From positions 1 through 32,432 of the forward strand of contig JAGWPU010000072.1 of NCBI GenBank assembly GCA_028870355.1: 32,432 nt of DNA, given 5' to 3'. Made by a program: the position numbers and the translations under genes. A model generated the notes under the pieces. The model did no database searches. It saw only the letters and a list, made by a program, of their open reading frames with translations, and was not told the DNA's origin. This document shows positions 1-7,751 of the stretch, piece after piece; position 1 is the first letter of the stretch; the number at the start of each line of letters is the position of its first letter. The stretch is from Gammaproteobacteria bacterium (GTDB lineage: Bacteria > Pseudomonadota > Gammaproteobacteria > Steroidobacterales > Steroidobacteraceae).

Positions 1-1
1 G

Positions 2-523
2 CAGGAGGTCGTGAATCTGCGCTGGCGCTGGGAGGTCGCGGTGCCTGAACTCGACACGAGCGTATTCGTCGTTCCGAAGGAATACGTGAAGAACGGTCTC
101 GACCGCTTCGTCGTGTTGAACCGCACCGCGAAGTCTGTGATCGAAGCCTGTCGAGGCGAGCATGCGGAGTTCGTGTTCACGCGGCGCGGTCGACCGCTCA
201 CCCGCATTCTCAACACGGGCTGGAAGACCGCTCGGCGACGCGCTGCAGAGCGCTACCCGACCGAGATCGGTCAGCCTTGCCCGAATGGGTTTCGGTCACT
301 GCGCGTGCATGACTTGAAGCACACGTATGGTCACCGCCTGCGTGCGGCCGGTGTTAGTTTTGAGGACCGCAAGGTCTTGCTCGGCCACAAGAGCGAGCAC
401 GTGACGACACACTATTCGGCGCCGGAGATCAGCGCTTTGATCGAGGCCTCGGAGAGAGTGTGCACGTTGGGGTCCCGCAAAACTCCCGCACTCGCGATCG
501 TGCGGACCCGTGGAAATGCGTAA
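2..523 (+). CDS. Tyrosine recombinase (phage-type integrase), C-terminal catalytic part, cut by the window edge
   Basis: Site-specific recombinase that would cut and rejoin DNA at attachment sites for integration or excision of a mobile element. The frame is open from base 2 with no credible start (the GTG at 11 lies inside a conserved strand), so the N-terminal arm and the first catalytic Arg lie off the left edge. Visible catalytic parts are the HDLKHT box, the LLGHKS box and the closing THYS with the nucleophilic Tyr. The usual HxxR is HxxK here; I recall this Lys form from a common proteobacterial integrase subfamily, so it need not mean inactivity. The gene ends 14 bases before the 3' end of a tRNA gene read in the opposite direction, the classic position for an element inserted into a tRNA. 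Base composition looks less GC-rich than the core genes that follow, consistent with transfer. Family confident; activity unknown. Confidence 0.88.
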   Translation, partial: QEVVNLRWRWEVAVPELDTSVFVVPKEYVKNGLDRFVVLNRTAKSVIEACRGEHAEFVFTRRGRPLTRILNTGWKTARRRAAERYPTEIGQPCPNGFRSLRVHDLKHTYGHRLRAAGVSFEDRKVLLGHKSEHVTTHYSAPEISALIEASERVCTLGSRKTPALAIVRTRGNA

Positions 524-537
524 GCACTTGAAATTAC

Positions 538-614
538 TGGTGGTGAGGGAGGGACTCGAACCCTCGACCTCGGCATTATGAGTGCCACGCTCTAACCAGC
601 TGAGCTACCTCACC
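538..614 (-). tRNA. tRNA-Met (anticodon CAT), CCA encoded
   Basis: The reverse strand folds into a full cloverleaf: acceptor stem GGTGAGG/CCTCACC, D-stem GCTC/GAGC, anticodon stem TGGCA/TGCCG with loop CTCATAA, variable loop AGGTC, T-stem GAGGG/CCCTC with loop TTCGAGT, discriminator A and an encoded CCA at 538-540. The anticodon CAT lies at 578-580. An elongator Met tRNA is most likely, but the isoleucine tRNA whose CAT is modified to lysidine has the same anticodon and cannot be excluded by eye. It is not the initiator type, because the first acceptor pair is a proper G-C. Its 3' end faces the integrase gene, making it the probable attachment site of the element to the left. Confidence 0.93.
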
Positions 615-659
615 AATTGACGTTCGAACCGCACGGTCTGCATCCGTTGCGGAAAGGAC

Positions 660-674
660 CCGGGATTTTCCCGG
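660..674 (-). terminator. Possible weak terminator hairpin downstream of ychF
   Basis: A 6-bp inverted repeat (CCGGGA, 3-base loop, TCCCGG) lies about 65 bases beyond the ychF stop. On the minus strand it is followed by GTCCTTTCC, a poor T-tract. A second hairpin (GGCGC/GCGCC, about 684-700) lies between it and ychF. Either could end the ychF transcript; neither is strong. Confidence 0.25.
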
Positions 675-738
675 CGCGGCCCGGCGCTGTCAAGGCGCCG
701 CCCCTTTTCACGGCTCCGCACCGCGCTGGGTCACCCGC

Positions 739-1830
739 TCAGACGTTGAACCGGAAGTGCATCACGTCGCCTTCGTGCACCACGTACTCCTTGCCCTCGA
801 GCCGCAGCTTCCCGACCTCCTTCGCGCCGGCCTCCCCGCGACACGCGATGTAATCGGTGTAACCGATCACCTCGGCACGGATGAAGCCCCGTTCGAAATC
901 CGTGTGGATCACGCCGGCCGCCTGCGGGGCGGTCGCCCCCTTGCGCACGGTCCAGGCACGGACCTCTTTGACGCCGGCCGTGAAGTACGTCTGCAGACCG
1001 AGCAGATCGTACGCACCTCGAATCACGCGATTGAGCCCCGGCTCCTCGACGCCGAGTTCCTTCAGGAAGTCTGCGCGGTCGCCTTCGTCGAGCTGCGCGA
1101 TTTCCGCCTCGATCGCCGCACAGACGGGGATCACGACGGCGCCTTCCTGCCTCGCGAGTTCGCGCACCTGGTCGAGCCGGGGGTTCGCCGTGAAACCGCG
1201 CTCGTCGACGTTCGCGACGTACATCACCGGCTTGTCGGTCAGCAGGTGCAGTTCGCGCAACGCCAGTCGCTCGTTCGCATCGAGCCCGAGCGCCCGCACC
1301 GGACGGGCGCGATTCAGTTGCTCCCGAACCCGCTCGAGCAGATCCCGCAGCTTCACCGCCTCCTTGTCGCCGGTCTTCGCGCTCTTGAGCGCCTTCTGAT
1401 ACGCCCGCTCGACGCTGTCGAGATCGGCGAGCGCGAGTTCGGTATCGATCACCTCGATGTCGCGCCGCGGATCCACCGCGCCGGCGACGTGCACGATGTC
1501 GTCGTTTTCGAAGCAGCGCACCACGTGCGCGATCGCATCCACTTCCCGGATGTGCGCGAGAAACTTGTTCCCGAGCCCCTCGCCTTTCGAAGCACCCGCG
1601 ACCAGGCCAGCGATGTCCACGAACTCGACCGTCGTCGGCAACACCCGTTCCGGATGCACGATCGCCGCGAGTTCGGCAAGGCGTGGATCCGGCACGGGCA
1701 CCACGCCGACGTTCGGGTCGATCGTGCAGAACGGATAGTTCTCCGCCGCGATCTGGGCCCGCGTCAGCGCATTGAACAACGTCGACTTGCCGACGTTCGG
1801 CAGCCCGACGATTCCGCAGCGGATCGGCAT
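739..1830 (-). CDS. ychF: Redox-regulated ATPase YchF (Obg/OLA1 family)
   Basis: Cytoplasmic P-loop NTPase of the TRAFAC class that associates with ribosomes and prefers ATP over GTP. At 363 residues it has the standard length. Visible are the Walker A GLPNVGKS (9-16), the G3 motif DIAG (72-75) and NVDE (207-210) in place of the GTP-specifying NKxD, the hallmark of YchF's ATP preference. The C-terminal third carries the TGS domain, ending in the family-typical VMHFRFNV. The ATG overlaps the pth stop by one base (TGATG), so the two genes are translationally coupled. The pth-ychF pairing is widely conserved in proteobacteria, which supports both calls. It is the last gene of the minus-strand cluster and faces the tRNA-Met. 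Confidence 0.97.
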   Translation of the reverse strand: MPIRCGIVGLPNVGKSTLFNALTRAQIAAENYPFCTIDPNVGVVPVPDPRLAELAAIVHPERVLPTTVEFVDIAGLVAGASKGEGLGNKFLAHIREVDAIAHVVRCFENDDIVHVAGAVDPRRDIEVIDTELALADLDSVERAYQKALKSAKTGDKEAVKLRDLLERVREQLNRARPVRALGLDANERLALRELHLLTDKPVMYVANVDERGFTANPRLDQVRELARQEGAVVIPVCAAIEAEIAQLDEGDRADFLKELGVEEPGLNRVIRGAYDLLGLQTYFTAGVKEVRAWTVRKGATAPQAAGVIHTDFERGFIRAEVIGYTDYIACRGEAGAKEVGKLRLEGKEYVVHEGDVMHFRFNV

Positions 1831-2456
1831 CAGTGGGCCACGGCGCGGGCGTGCAGTTTCGCCATCGCCTTCTCCGCGCCGAGCTCGAGCAGGACCGGAA
1901 TGCAGTCCGCTGCCGTATTCACCGCATCGATGATCGCGTCCTCTTCGGCGCGCGGCGCCCGCGTGAGCACGTAGTCGATGACCTCCGCTTTCGTGCCGGG
2001 GTGGCCGATGCCGAGACGCAGGCGCCAGAAGTTCTCGCCGACGTGCGCGATCGTGTCACGCAGTCCATTGTGCCCACCGTGTCCGCCGCCGAACTTGAAG
2101 CGTGCGGTGCCGACCGGCAGATCGAGTTCGTCGTGCACCACCAGGATCTGCTCCGGAGGAACCTTGAAGAAATCGCTGAGCTGACGGATCGCGAGTCCGC
2201 TGCGGTTCATGTACGTCGTCGGTTTCAGCAGGATGATCTCTCGCCCGGCGATCGTGACGCGCGCGGTCTCGCCGGAGTATTTGCGATAGTCACGAAATTC
2301 GCCGCCGTGGCGGTTGGCGAGCGCGTCGACGAACCAGAAGCCGGCGTTGTGCCGCGTCGACTGGTGTTCCGGCCCGGGATTGCCGAGGCCCGCGATGATT
2401 TTCAAGGGTAGCTCGCTCACCGTCGCGTCCGCTGTTGATTCCGATCCGATCGCCAT
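1830..2456 (-). CDS. pth: Peptidyl-tRNA hydrolase
   Basis: Cleaves peptidyl-tRNA released by drop-off or abortive translation, recycling tRNA; essential in most bacteria. The core begins [10 protein letters not shown] (19-28), with catalytic His36 in STRHNAG, the substrate-binding Asn84 (TYMNRSG) and Asn130 (GGHNGLRD), and Asp109 in [11 protein letters not shown]. From the ATG at 2456 the protein has about 12 extra residues before the usual family start; a GTG at 2420 (residue 13, VSELPLKI) is a plausible alternative. The ATG sits immediately after the T-run of a strong terminator hairpin (2459-2492) and has no Shine-Dalgarno, which makes the GTG or another downstream start worth considering. 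Its stop overlaps the ychF start. Function certain; start uncertain. Confidence 0.96.
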   Translation of the reverse strand: MAIGSESTADATVSELPLKIIAGLGNPGPEHQSTRHNAGFWFVDALANRHGGEFRDYRKYSGETARVTIAGREIILLKPTTYMNRSGLAIRQLSDFFKVPPEQILVVHDELDLPVGTARFKFGGGHGGHNGLRDTIAHVGENFWRLRLGIGHPGTKAEVIDYVLTRAPRAEEDAIIDAVNTAADCIPVLLELGAEKAMAKLHARAVAH

Positions 2457-2458
2457 TC

Positions 2459-2492
2459 GAAAAAGAACCGGGGCCGTCCGATGGACGGCCCC
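2459..2492 (-). terminator. Intrinsic terminator after rplY, abutting the pth start
   Basis: On the minus strand a perfect 10-bp GC-rich stem (GGGGCCGTCC/GGACGGCCCC, 3-base loop, at 2470-2492) is followed by GGTTCTTTTT. It lies 24 bases after the rplY stop and ends 3 bases before the pth ATG. It should end or attenuate transcription coming from prs-rplY, so pth-ychF would depend on read-through or a promoter of their own. Confidence 0.8.
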
Positions 2493-2516
2493 GTTCGAAG
2501 CACTGGCCCGCGAGAA

Positions 2517-3236
2517 TTACTTCTTCGCGTCTTTCTTGGCCGGCTCCTTCTTCGCCTCTTCCTTCTTCGCGGGCTCCGCCTTCTTCGCCGCATCACCGGC
2601 CGCCGTCGCCGTCGCCGCCGGTGCCGCCTCCGCCGCAGCCTGTGCCGCCGGCTCGGGCTCCTCGGTCCGCGGACTGTGGATCGCGACGACCGCCGCATCT
2701 TCCTTCAGCAGGTCGGCGAGCTGCACGCCCTCGGGGACCTGCAGTTGCGAGAGGTGAACGCTCTCGTTGATCGACAATCCGGACAGATCGACCTCGATGT
2801 ACTCCGGCAGGTCCTTCGGCAGACAGAGAACCTCGACCTCGGTACGCATGTGCGACACGATGCCGCCCTGCGTCTTCACGCCCGGCGCCACCGCCGCGCC
2901 CTTGAAGTGCAGCGGGATGCTGATCCGGATCTTCTCGTTCTCGTCGACGCGCTGGAAGTCGACGTGCAGAACCGCGTTCTTGAACGGGTGCCGCTGCACG
3001 TCCTTCAGCACGGCAGCCTGGGTCTGATCCCCGAGCCGCAGGCTCAGGATCGTCGAATAGAAGCGCTCGTTGTCGAGCATCAGTGCGATCTTTTCATGAT
3101 CGAGGCTGAGCGCCCGCGGATCGATGTGACCACCGTAGAGGATCGCCGGCACCTTGCCCGCACGACGCAGGCGGCGGCTCGCACCTTTGCCTTGGTCTTC
3201 GCGGAACTCGGCGACGAGTTCGAAAGAGGTTTTCAT
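2517..3236 (-). CDS. rplY: 50S ribosomal protein L25, long Ctc/TL5 type
   Basis: Binds 5S rRNA in the central protuberance of the large ribosomal subunit. The start is the ATG at 3236 (MKTSFELVAEFRE), preceded by a GGAG Shine-Dalgarno; a longer in-frame reading back to 3287 has no support. The first ~95 residues are the L25 5S-binding domain (DQGKGASRRLRRAGKVPAILYG). The next ~90 form the second TL5/CTC beta domain (FKGAAVAPGVKTQGGI onwards). The last ~50 residues are Ala/Lys/Glu-rich and probably disordered (AKKEEAKKEPAKKDAKK). At 239 residues it is much longer than the 94-residue E. coli L25 but normal for the two-domain form. It follows prs by about 100 bases and is followed by a strong terminator. 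Confidence 0.96.
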   Translation of the reverse strand: MKTSFELVAEFREDQGKGASRRLRRAGKVPAILYGGHIDPRALSLDHEKIALMLDNERFYSTILSLRLGDQTQAAVLKDVQRHPFKNAVLHVDFQRVDENEKIRISIPLHFKGAAVAPGVKTQGGIVSHMRTEVEVLCLPKDLPEYIEVDLSGLSINESVHLSQLQVPEGVQLADLLKEDAAVVAIHSPRTEEPEPAAQAAAEAAPAATATAAGDAAKKAEPAKKEEAKKEPAKKDAKK

Positions 3237-3264
3237 GACATTCTCCGTTTGAGTTCGAACAAAC

Positions 3265-3301
3265 GGCGATTCGGACGTCGCGACCAACGATTCCGAACGC
3301 C
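3265..3301 (-). other. Inverted repeat in the rplY leader
   Basis: GGCGATTCGGA (3265-3275) and TCCGAACGCC (3292-3301) can pair over 10 bp with one bulged base and a 16-base loop. The structure lies about 30 bases upstream of the rplY start, inside the prs-rplY gap. It could be a leader structure or an RNA-processing site; no known L25 leader element is recognised. Confidence 0.35.
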
Positions 3302-3335
3302 GACCAAAAAACCGATCGCTTCGCCGACCTCGGGC

Positions 3336-4307
3336 TCAGTCGATGTACAACGAGCTCACCGACTCCTCGTCGCTGATGCGACGAATTGTCTCGGCGAGCA
3401 GGCCCGCGACGCTCAATTGCCGGATGCGGTTGCAGCCGCGCGCCGGCTCCGACAGCGGGATCGTGTCCGTGACCACCAATTCGTCGAGCACCGACTTCGA
3501 GATCCGTTCGATCGCCGCGCCCGACAGCACCGGATGCGTGGTATAGGCGACCACCTTGACCGCACCCTCGTCCTTCAACGCGGCGGCGGCCTGGCACAGC
3601 GTGCCCGCGGTATCGACCATGTCGTCGATCAGTACGCAGGTCCTGCCGCGGACCTCGCCGATGATGTTCATCACCTTCGATTCGTTGGGACGCGGCCGTC
3701 GCTTGTCGATGATCGCGAGGTCCGCGTCGTCGAGCCGCTTCGCGAGCGCTCGTGCGCGCACGACGCCACCGACGTCCGGCGAGACGACGATCATGTTCTC
3801 GTACTTCTGCCGCCACGCATCGCCGAGCAGCACCGGCGTCGCGTAGACGTTGTCCACGGGGATATCGAAGAACCCCTGGATCTGGTCCGCGTGCAGGTCG
3901 ATCGTCAGCAGGCGATCGATGCCGGCGCTCGCGATCATGTTCGCGACCAGCTTCGCCGCGATCGCGACGCGGGTTGCCCGCGGGCGCCGGTCCTGCCGCG
4001 CATAACCGAAGTAAGGCACCACCGCGGTGATGCGTTTCGCCGACGCCCGCCGGCACGCATCCGTCATCAGCAGCAGTTCCATCAGGTGGTCGTTCGCGGG
4101 CGGGCAGGTCGGCTGGATGATGAACACGTCGCGGCCGCGGACGTTCTCCATCAGCTCCGCGTTCACCTCACCGTCGCTGAACCGCCCGACGTGCGCTCGT
4201 CCGAGCGGCAGGCGCAGATGGCGCGTGATTTCCATCGCGAGCGCGGGATTCGCATTCCCGGTGAACACTGCGATTGACAGAGGCTCTACGCCGTTTCGTT
4301 GCGACAT
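3336..4307 (-). CDS. prs: Ribose-phosphate pyrophosphokinase (PRPP synthetase)
   Basis: Makes 5-phosphoribosyl-1-diphosphate from ribose-5-phosphate and ATP for nucleotide, histidine, tryptophan and NAD synthesis. Starting at the ATG at 4307 it is 323 residues, close to the usual ~315. Visible are FSDGE (43-47), the RQDRR region (104-108), the flexible-loop KRRPRPNES (202-210) and the PRPP-binding [12 protein letters not shown] (225-236). An in-frame extension back to 4412 runs through the tRNA-Gln gene and is rejected. Only 19 bases separate the tRNA 3' end from the ATG, so the tRNA and prs mRNA are probably cut from one transcript. The Shine-Dalgarno is weak (CAGGG). The ispE-tRNA(Gln)-prs-rplY order matches other GC-rich gamma- and betaproteobacteria. 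Confidence 0.97.
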   Translation of the reverse strand: MSQRNGVEPLSIAVFTGNANPALAMEITRHLRLPLGRAHVGRFSDGEVNAELMENVRGRDVFIIQPTCPPANDHLMELLLMTDACRRASAKRITAVVPYFGYARQDRRPRATRVAIAAKLVANMIASAGIDRLLTIDLHADQIQGFFDIPVDNVYATPVLLGDAWRQKYENMIVVSPDVGGVVRARALAKRLDDADLAIIDKRRPRPNESKVMNIIGEVRGRTCVLIDDMVDTAGTLCQAAAALKDEGAVKVVAYTTHPVLSGAAIERISKSVLDELVVTDTIPLSEPARGCNRIRQLSVAGLLAETIRRISDEESVSSLYID

Positions 4308-4326
4308 ACCCTGCACTCGACGAAAG

Positions 4327-4401
4327 TGGCTGGGGTGGAAGGATTCGAACCTCCGAATGGCGGGATCAAAACCCGCTGCCTTACCACTTGGCGACACCCC
4401 A
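4327..4401 (-). tRNA. tRNA-Gln (anticodon TTG), CCA encoded
   Basis: The reverse strand gives acceptor stem TGGGGTG/CACCCCA, anticodon stem GCGGG/CCCGC with loop TTTTGAT (anticodon TTG at 4367-4369), T-stem GGAGG pairing with CCTTC through one G-T wobble and T-loop TTCGAAT, discriminator G and CCA at 4327-4329. The first acceptor pair U-A is typical of glutamine tRNAs. It is embedded between ispE and prs on the same strand, implying processing from the operon transcript. Confidence 0.95.
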
Positions 4402-4439
4402 TCTCGATTCAACCGCTCGCGCGATCCTCGCCGCGCACC

Positions 4440-5303
4440 TCAGTCGGACGCGAGCTGCCCGTTCAAGGGCGACTCGTTGATGCCCCGGACCACGTACGCG
4501 TCCCACTCCGGCGGCATCTGCCGCGCAATGTCCAAGCCCCGCCGCCGCGTACCACAGTCGAGGAAGACGCAAGCGCCGGTTCCGGTCAATCGAGCCTTGC
4601 CGAACGGCGCCAGCCGGTCCAGCGCGTTCGCGACCTCGGGGTATCGTCGGCGCACGACCGGCTCGCAATCGTTGTGCCCGCCCGCTTCGAGGAAGCCGGC
4701 AATTGTGATTGGCGGCGTATTCCTTGTCAATTCAGGGTCACGGAACACGTCGGCGGTCGCGATCGATACTTTAGGCTTGATAATCAGATAGTTGGTCTCC
4801 GGCGGCGCGGCCGGCGGGACCAACGGCACCAGACGTTCGCCGACGCCCTCGGCCCACGCCGCGCGTCCCTGGACGAAGACCGGCACGTCGGCGCCGAGCG
4901 CGACACCGAGCGCCGCCAGCCGGTCGAGCGACCAGTCGAGGCCCCACAGACGGTTCAGGACCCGTAAGGTGGTCGCCGCATCCGAGCTCCCGCCACCCAG
5001 GCCGGCGCCCATCGGGATGCGTTTGCGCACATCGAGGTCGGCGCCGAAGCGGCACCCGCTCGCTTGTTGCAGTGCACGAGCCGCGCGGACGCAGAGGTCC
5101 GATTGCGCATCGACCCCCTCGGCGCCCTGCAATCGCTCGATCGATCCATCCGCACGCACGCGCACACCGACGTCATCGCAAAGATCGACGAACTGGAAGC
5201 ACGTCTGCAGCAGGTGATAGCCGTCGGGCCGGCGCCCGACGACGTGCAGGAACAGGTTCAACTTCGCCGGCGCCAGCCAGTAGCGCATCGTCGGGACGCT
5301 CAC
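4440..5303 (-). CDS. ispE: 4-diphosphocytidyl-2-C-methyl-D-erythritol kinase
   Basis: GHMP-family kinase that phosphorylates CDP-methylerythritol at the 2-hydroxyl, the fourth step of the MEP isoprenoid pathway. The chosen start is the GTG at 5303: AAGGAG lies four bases upstream and the codon overlaps the lolB stop as GTGA. An ATG at 5318 and one at 5288 are less well placed. The protein is 287 residues, near the E. coli length of 283. Visible are the N-terminal APAKLNLFLHV with catalytic Lys14, the ATP-binding PMGAGLGGGSSDAA (97-110) and the catalytic Asp139 in GADVPVF. The C-terminal GHMP motif is LTGTGACVF. It is coupled to lolB upstream and followed by tRNA-Gln. Confidence 0.96.
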   Translation of the reverse strand: MSVPTMRYWLAPAKLNLFLHVVGRRPDGYHLLQTCFQFVDLCDDVGVRVRADGSIERLQGAEGVDAQSDLCVRAARALQQASGCRFGADLDVRKRIPMGAGLGGGSSDAATTLRVLNRLWGLDWSLDRLAALGVALGADVPVFVQGRAAWAEGVGERLVPLVPPAAPPETNYLIIKPKVSIATADVFRDPELTRNTPPITIAGFLEAGGHNDCEPVVRRRYPEVANALDRLAPFGKARLTGTGACVFLDCGTRRRGLDIARQMPPEWDAYVVRGINESPLNGQLASD

Positions 5304-5926
5304 CGAACTCCTTGCCATCGATCGACCACGATTCGGACTCGCACGCCCTCGCTGCGCAGCACCAGGAGCGCCGGCAACCAGTCCCCCGCCTGGACGCGAT
5401 AACGCAGGAAATCGACCGTCCAGCCCGCTTGCTCGAGGCTCGCCACCCGATCCTGCGCATTGAATCGCACCGATGACGGGTCTGCCGGATCCGGCACGCC
5501 GAGCAGCCAGTACCGCAGGTTCGAGACCGGCAACGCGAACCCGAGTCGCTGCGCCATGATCTCGACTCCCTCCGGACTCGGCGGCGAACCGTTCACCGAC
5601 AGACCGTCCGGCCCGAGCGCGAGCACGCTCGCACCGATGCCGAGTGGCCCCGCCAGATGCACGACGCTGTGGTCGGCGTGCTGGCGCCAGTCGACGCTCG
5701 CCTGCCACCCCCGTGAGCCGATCGCGACGGCCGCCCGTCCTTGCAGATCCCAATCGTTGATCCGTTGTAGCAGTTGCAATCGCTCGGTCCACCCGGCGGG
5801 GTGCATCGGCGGTGGGACGGAGGCACAGGAGGCGATCAGGACCGCGAACAGCACGAGCAGCGACCGCGCTCCGCAGAACCGGGCCGCGGTCTGAGTGCCG
5901 GGCGATGCCCCCGCGAACTCGCGCAA
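5300..5926 (-). CDS. lolB: Outer-membrane lipoprotein receptor LolB
   Basis: Receives lipoproteins from periplasmic LolA and inserts them into the inner leaflet of the outer membrane. The 208-residue product starts at a TTG (5926) with GGAG nine bases upstream. It has a lipoprotein signal peptide (hydrophobic 21-33) ending in a lipobox LIASC with Cys34 as the lipidated residue; the following residues AS are compatible with outer-membrane sorting. The mature part shows the LolB signature DWDLQGRAAVAIG and a later W-rich beta-barrel half (LRYWLLGVPDP). It begins one base after the stop of the TPR gene and overlaps ispE by four bases. The TPR-lolB-ispE order is conserved in related genomes. Function confident from motifs plus synteny. 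Confidence 0.92.
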   Translation of the reverse strand: MREFAGASPGTQTAARFCGARSLLVLFAVLIASCASVPPPMHPAGWTERLQLLQRINDWDLQGRAAVAIGSRGWQASVDWRQHADHSVVHLAGPLGIGASVLALGPDGLSVNGSPPSPEGVEIMAQRLGFALPVSNLRYWLLGVPDPADPSSVRFNAQDRVASLEQAGWTVDFLRYRVQAGDWLPALLVLRSEGVRVRIVVDRWQGVR

Positions 5927-5927
5927 C

Positions 5928-7646
5928 TTACGGCGCTCCGGTCGGGCGCAAGGCGGCGAATCGCGCGCGGGTCCGCTGCAACAGTCGATTCCCCGGATCG
6001 ATCGCGGCCGCCTCGTCCCAGATCTCCTCCGCGGCCGCGCGCCGGCCGAGCATCCAGAGGATCTCTCCGTAGTGCGCGCCGATGTCGCCGCTCGGTAGAT
6101 CCGCGTACGCCGCCGCGACGATCGGCAGCGCGCGCGCAGCCCGTCCCCGTCGATACAGGACCCACGCGAGGCTGTCGCGCATCGCGGCGTCCTCCGGCGC
6201 GACCTCGAGCGCGGTCTCGATCAACCGTTGCGCGCGCGCCAGGTGCAGGCCGTGCTCGGCGAGCGTGTACCCATAGGCATTCATCGCCTCCGGATCGTCG
6301 GGGCGCATCGCAAGCACGGCCCGCAACGTCGTGAGCGCACCGGCGGTATCGCCGCTCGAGTCCTGGATCGATGCGAGCGTGTATCGCAGGCCAGGATCGC
6401 TCGGATACTGCCGCATCGCCTCGTCCAGCAACGCGAGCGCGCGGTGCACGTCGCCGCCGCGCGCCGCGACCCGCGCCCGGATCGCGACGATCTGGGGTGC
6501 CCGTCGCGGTTCGTCGCGGATGAACTCGGCAAGCAGCGCATCCGCCGTCGCGCCGGCCCCCTTGCTCTGCAGGATGCTCGCGGCACGCCGCATCGCGGGC
6601 AGCACGTACTGGCCGTGGCGGACGTGCGCCAGATCGCGCAGCGCGCCCACCGCGTCCCCGCGCCGCTCGGCGATCAGGCCGAGGTAGTAGCGGCTATCGT
6701 CGACGTAATGCCCGCCGGCCAGCAATTGCTCGAACCGGACGCGCGCCGCTGGATCGCGCCCTTGCTGGAAATCGAGGAGCGCGAGCAATCGCAGCGCATC
6801 CGGGCCGAACCGCGCGTCGCTGGCGAGTCGCTGCATCTGCATCCGCGCGGCGTCGTACCGCTTCGCCGCGAGCAGCAACAGCCCATAGTCGAATCGCGTC
6901 CCGGGCCTCGGCTCCTGCTCGAGCGTCGCGGCCGCCTGCGCGAGCGGATCGTCGACGTCGCCGGCGAGCACCCGCGCGCGTGCGAAGGCCTCGAACAGAG
7001 CCCGGTGTCGACGCTGCGCCTCGGCCGCCGGTCCCGGCAACCGGGCGATCGCGTGACCGAACGCGGCGATCGCGGCCATCGGATCCCCCGCCCGCAGCGC
7101 GGCATAGGCCTGCAGGCGGTACGCCGCGACGGAGTCCGGAAAATAGGCAACGAGTCGGTCGGCGATCGCTCGCGCCGCATACGGATTGCGCGCGGACAGC
7201 AAGCGCTGCTCGATGTCCGGGAACGCCTGTTCGACGCCGCCCGAGTAGTGGGCGATCAGGAACCGGTAGTTATCGGCCGCCACCGCGGTCTGATACAAGG
7301 CACGGGCCGCGGAGGCGGCCGCGAGATGCGCCGCCATCGAGTCCGGGCGCAGCGAGATCCAGTGCAGCGCCGCATCGAGCGTCACGGTCGGCTGCAGCGA
7401 GGCCTGGGCGACGGCGGTCGCCCGCGGCCACAAGGACGGATCCGCGGTGGCCGCCGAGACGTAGGTGAGCGCCGCGACCCGCGACTCGTGCCGCGTGAGC
7501 GCAATTTCCGCGACCAACGTATAATATTCGGCAGTCGCGCCGGCCGACATCGTCGGCAGGAGCACCAGATTCGGCGTCGCACGAGCCACGATCGCATTGC
7601 ACAGCGCGAAGACCGCGGCAACCGTCAGGGTTTTGCATCTGGACAC
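5928..7646 (-). CDS. Periplasmic TPR-repeat protein encoded upstream of lolB
   Basis: A 572-residue tetratricopeptide-repeat protein, probably exported. The start chosen is a GTG at 7646 giving MSRCKTLTVAAVFALCNAIVARA, a good Sec signal peptide; the open frame continues upstream only as the complement of hemA and prfA. TPR-like helix pairs cover most of the mature protein, clearest in the C-terminal third: YPSDPGLRYTLASI, RPDDPEAMNAYGYTL, APEDAAMRDSLAWVLYRRG and DPGNRLLQRTRARF. Members at this locus in Pseudomonas and relatives are annotated only as TPR proteins. The link to lolB suggests, but does not show, a role in envelope or lipoprotein assembly. A TATAGT box ends six bases before the GTG and there is no Shine-Dalgarno, so the mRNA may be leaderless. 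Confidence 0.88.
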   Translation of the reverse strand: MSRCKTLTVAAVFALCNAIVARATPNLVLLPTMSAGATAEYYTLVAEIALTRHESRVAALTYVSAATADPSLWPRATAVAQASLQPTVTLDAALHWISLRPDSMAAHLAAASAARALYQTAVAADNYRFLIAHYSGGVEQAFPDIEQRLLSARNPYAARAIADRLVAYFPDSVAAYRLQAYAALRAGDPMAAIAAFGHAIARLPGPAAEAQRRHRALFEAFARARVLAGDVDDPLAQAAATLEQEPRPGTRFDYGLLLLAAKRYDAARMQMQRLASDARFGPDALRLLALLDFQQGRDPAARVRFEQLLAGGHYVDDSRYYLGLIAERRGDAVGALRDLAHVRHGQYVLPAMRRAASILQSKGAGATADALLAEFIRDEPRRAPQIVAIRARVAARGGDVHRALALLDEAMRQYPSDPGLRYTLASIQDSSGDTAGALTTLRAVLAMRPDDPEAMNAYGYTLAEHGLHLARAQRLIETALEVAPEDAAMRDSLAWVLYRRGRAARALPIVAAAYADLPSGDIGAHYGEILWMLGRRAAAEEIWDEAAAIDPGNRLLQRTRARFAALRPTGAP

Positions 7647-7652
7647 GATCGC

Positions 7653-7660
7653 ACTATAGC
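7653..7660 (-). promoter_or_regulatory. Candidate -10 box for a leaderless TPR-lolB-ispE transcript
   Basis: Minus-strand GCTATAGT, with TATAGT at 7658-7653, ends exactly six bases before the GTG start at 7646, so initiation would fall on or next to the start codon. No clear -35 element is seen. The same spacing is present at prfA and lipA. Confidence 0.45.
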
Positions 7661-7689
7661 GAAATGCGTCCCACGCCGCCGGTCTCGGC

Positions 7690-7719
7690 TTGATCGCGAC
7701 GCCTGAATTCCCGGAGAAT
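7690..7719 (+). promoter_or_regulatory. Weak candidate hemA promoter
   Basis: TTGATC (7690-7695), an 18-base spacer and GAGAAT (7714-7719) match the sigma-70 consensus at 4/6 and 4/6, about 32 bases before the hemA ATG. It overlaps a pair of GAATTC direct repeats (7706-7711 and 7717-7722). The 105-base divergent gap must hold promoters for both directions. Confidence 0.3.
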
Positions 7720-7751
7720 TCTTCGAAGAGTCCGATGGTTCCGTCGCGCCC

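Noticed and set aside
305-330. HxxK instead of HxxR in the integrase as a sign of a dead enzyme
   Set aside because: The Lys form is recalled from a widespread integrase subfamily with otherwise matching boxes, so loss of activity cannot be claimed.
2481-4277. 598-codon plus-strand open frame opposite rplY and prs
   Set aside because: Arg/His/Asp-rich translation typical of the complement of GC-rich genes; no motif; fully covered by confident genes on the other strand.
4308-4412. N-terminal extension of prs
   Set aside because: It would translate through the tRNA-Gln gene; the ATG at 4307 gives the normal family length.
5304-5792. N-terminal extension of ispE across lolB
   Set aside because: Overlaps lolB in another frame and has no kinase sequence; the GTG at 5303 has AAGGAG and a GTGA overlap.
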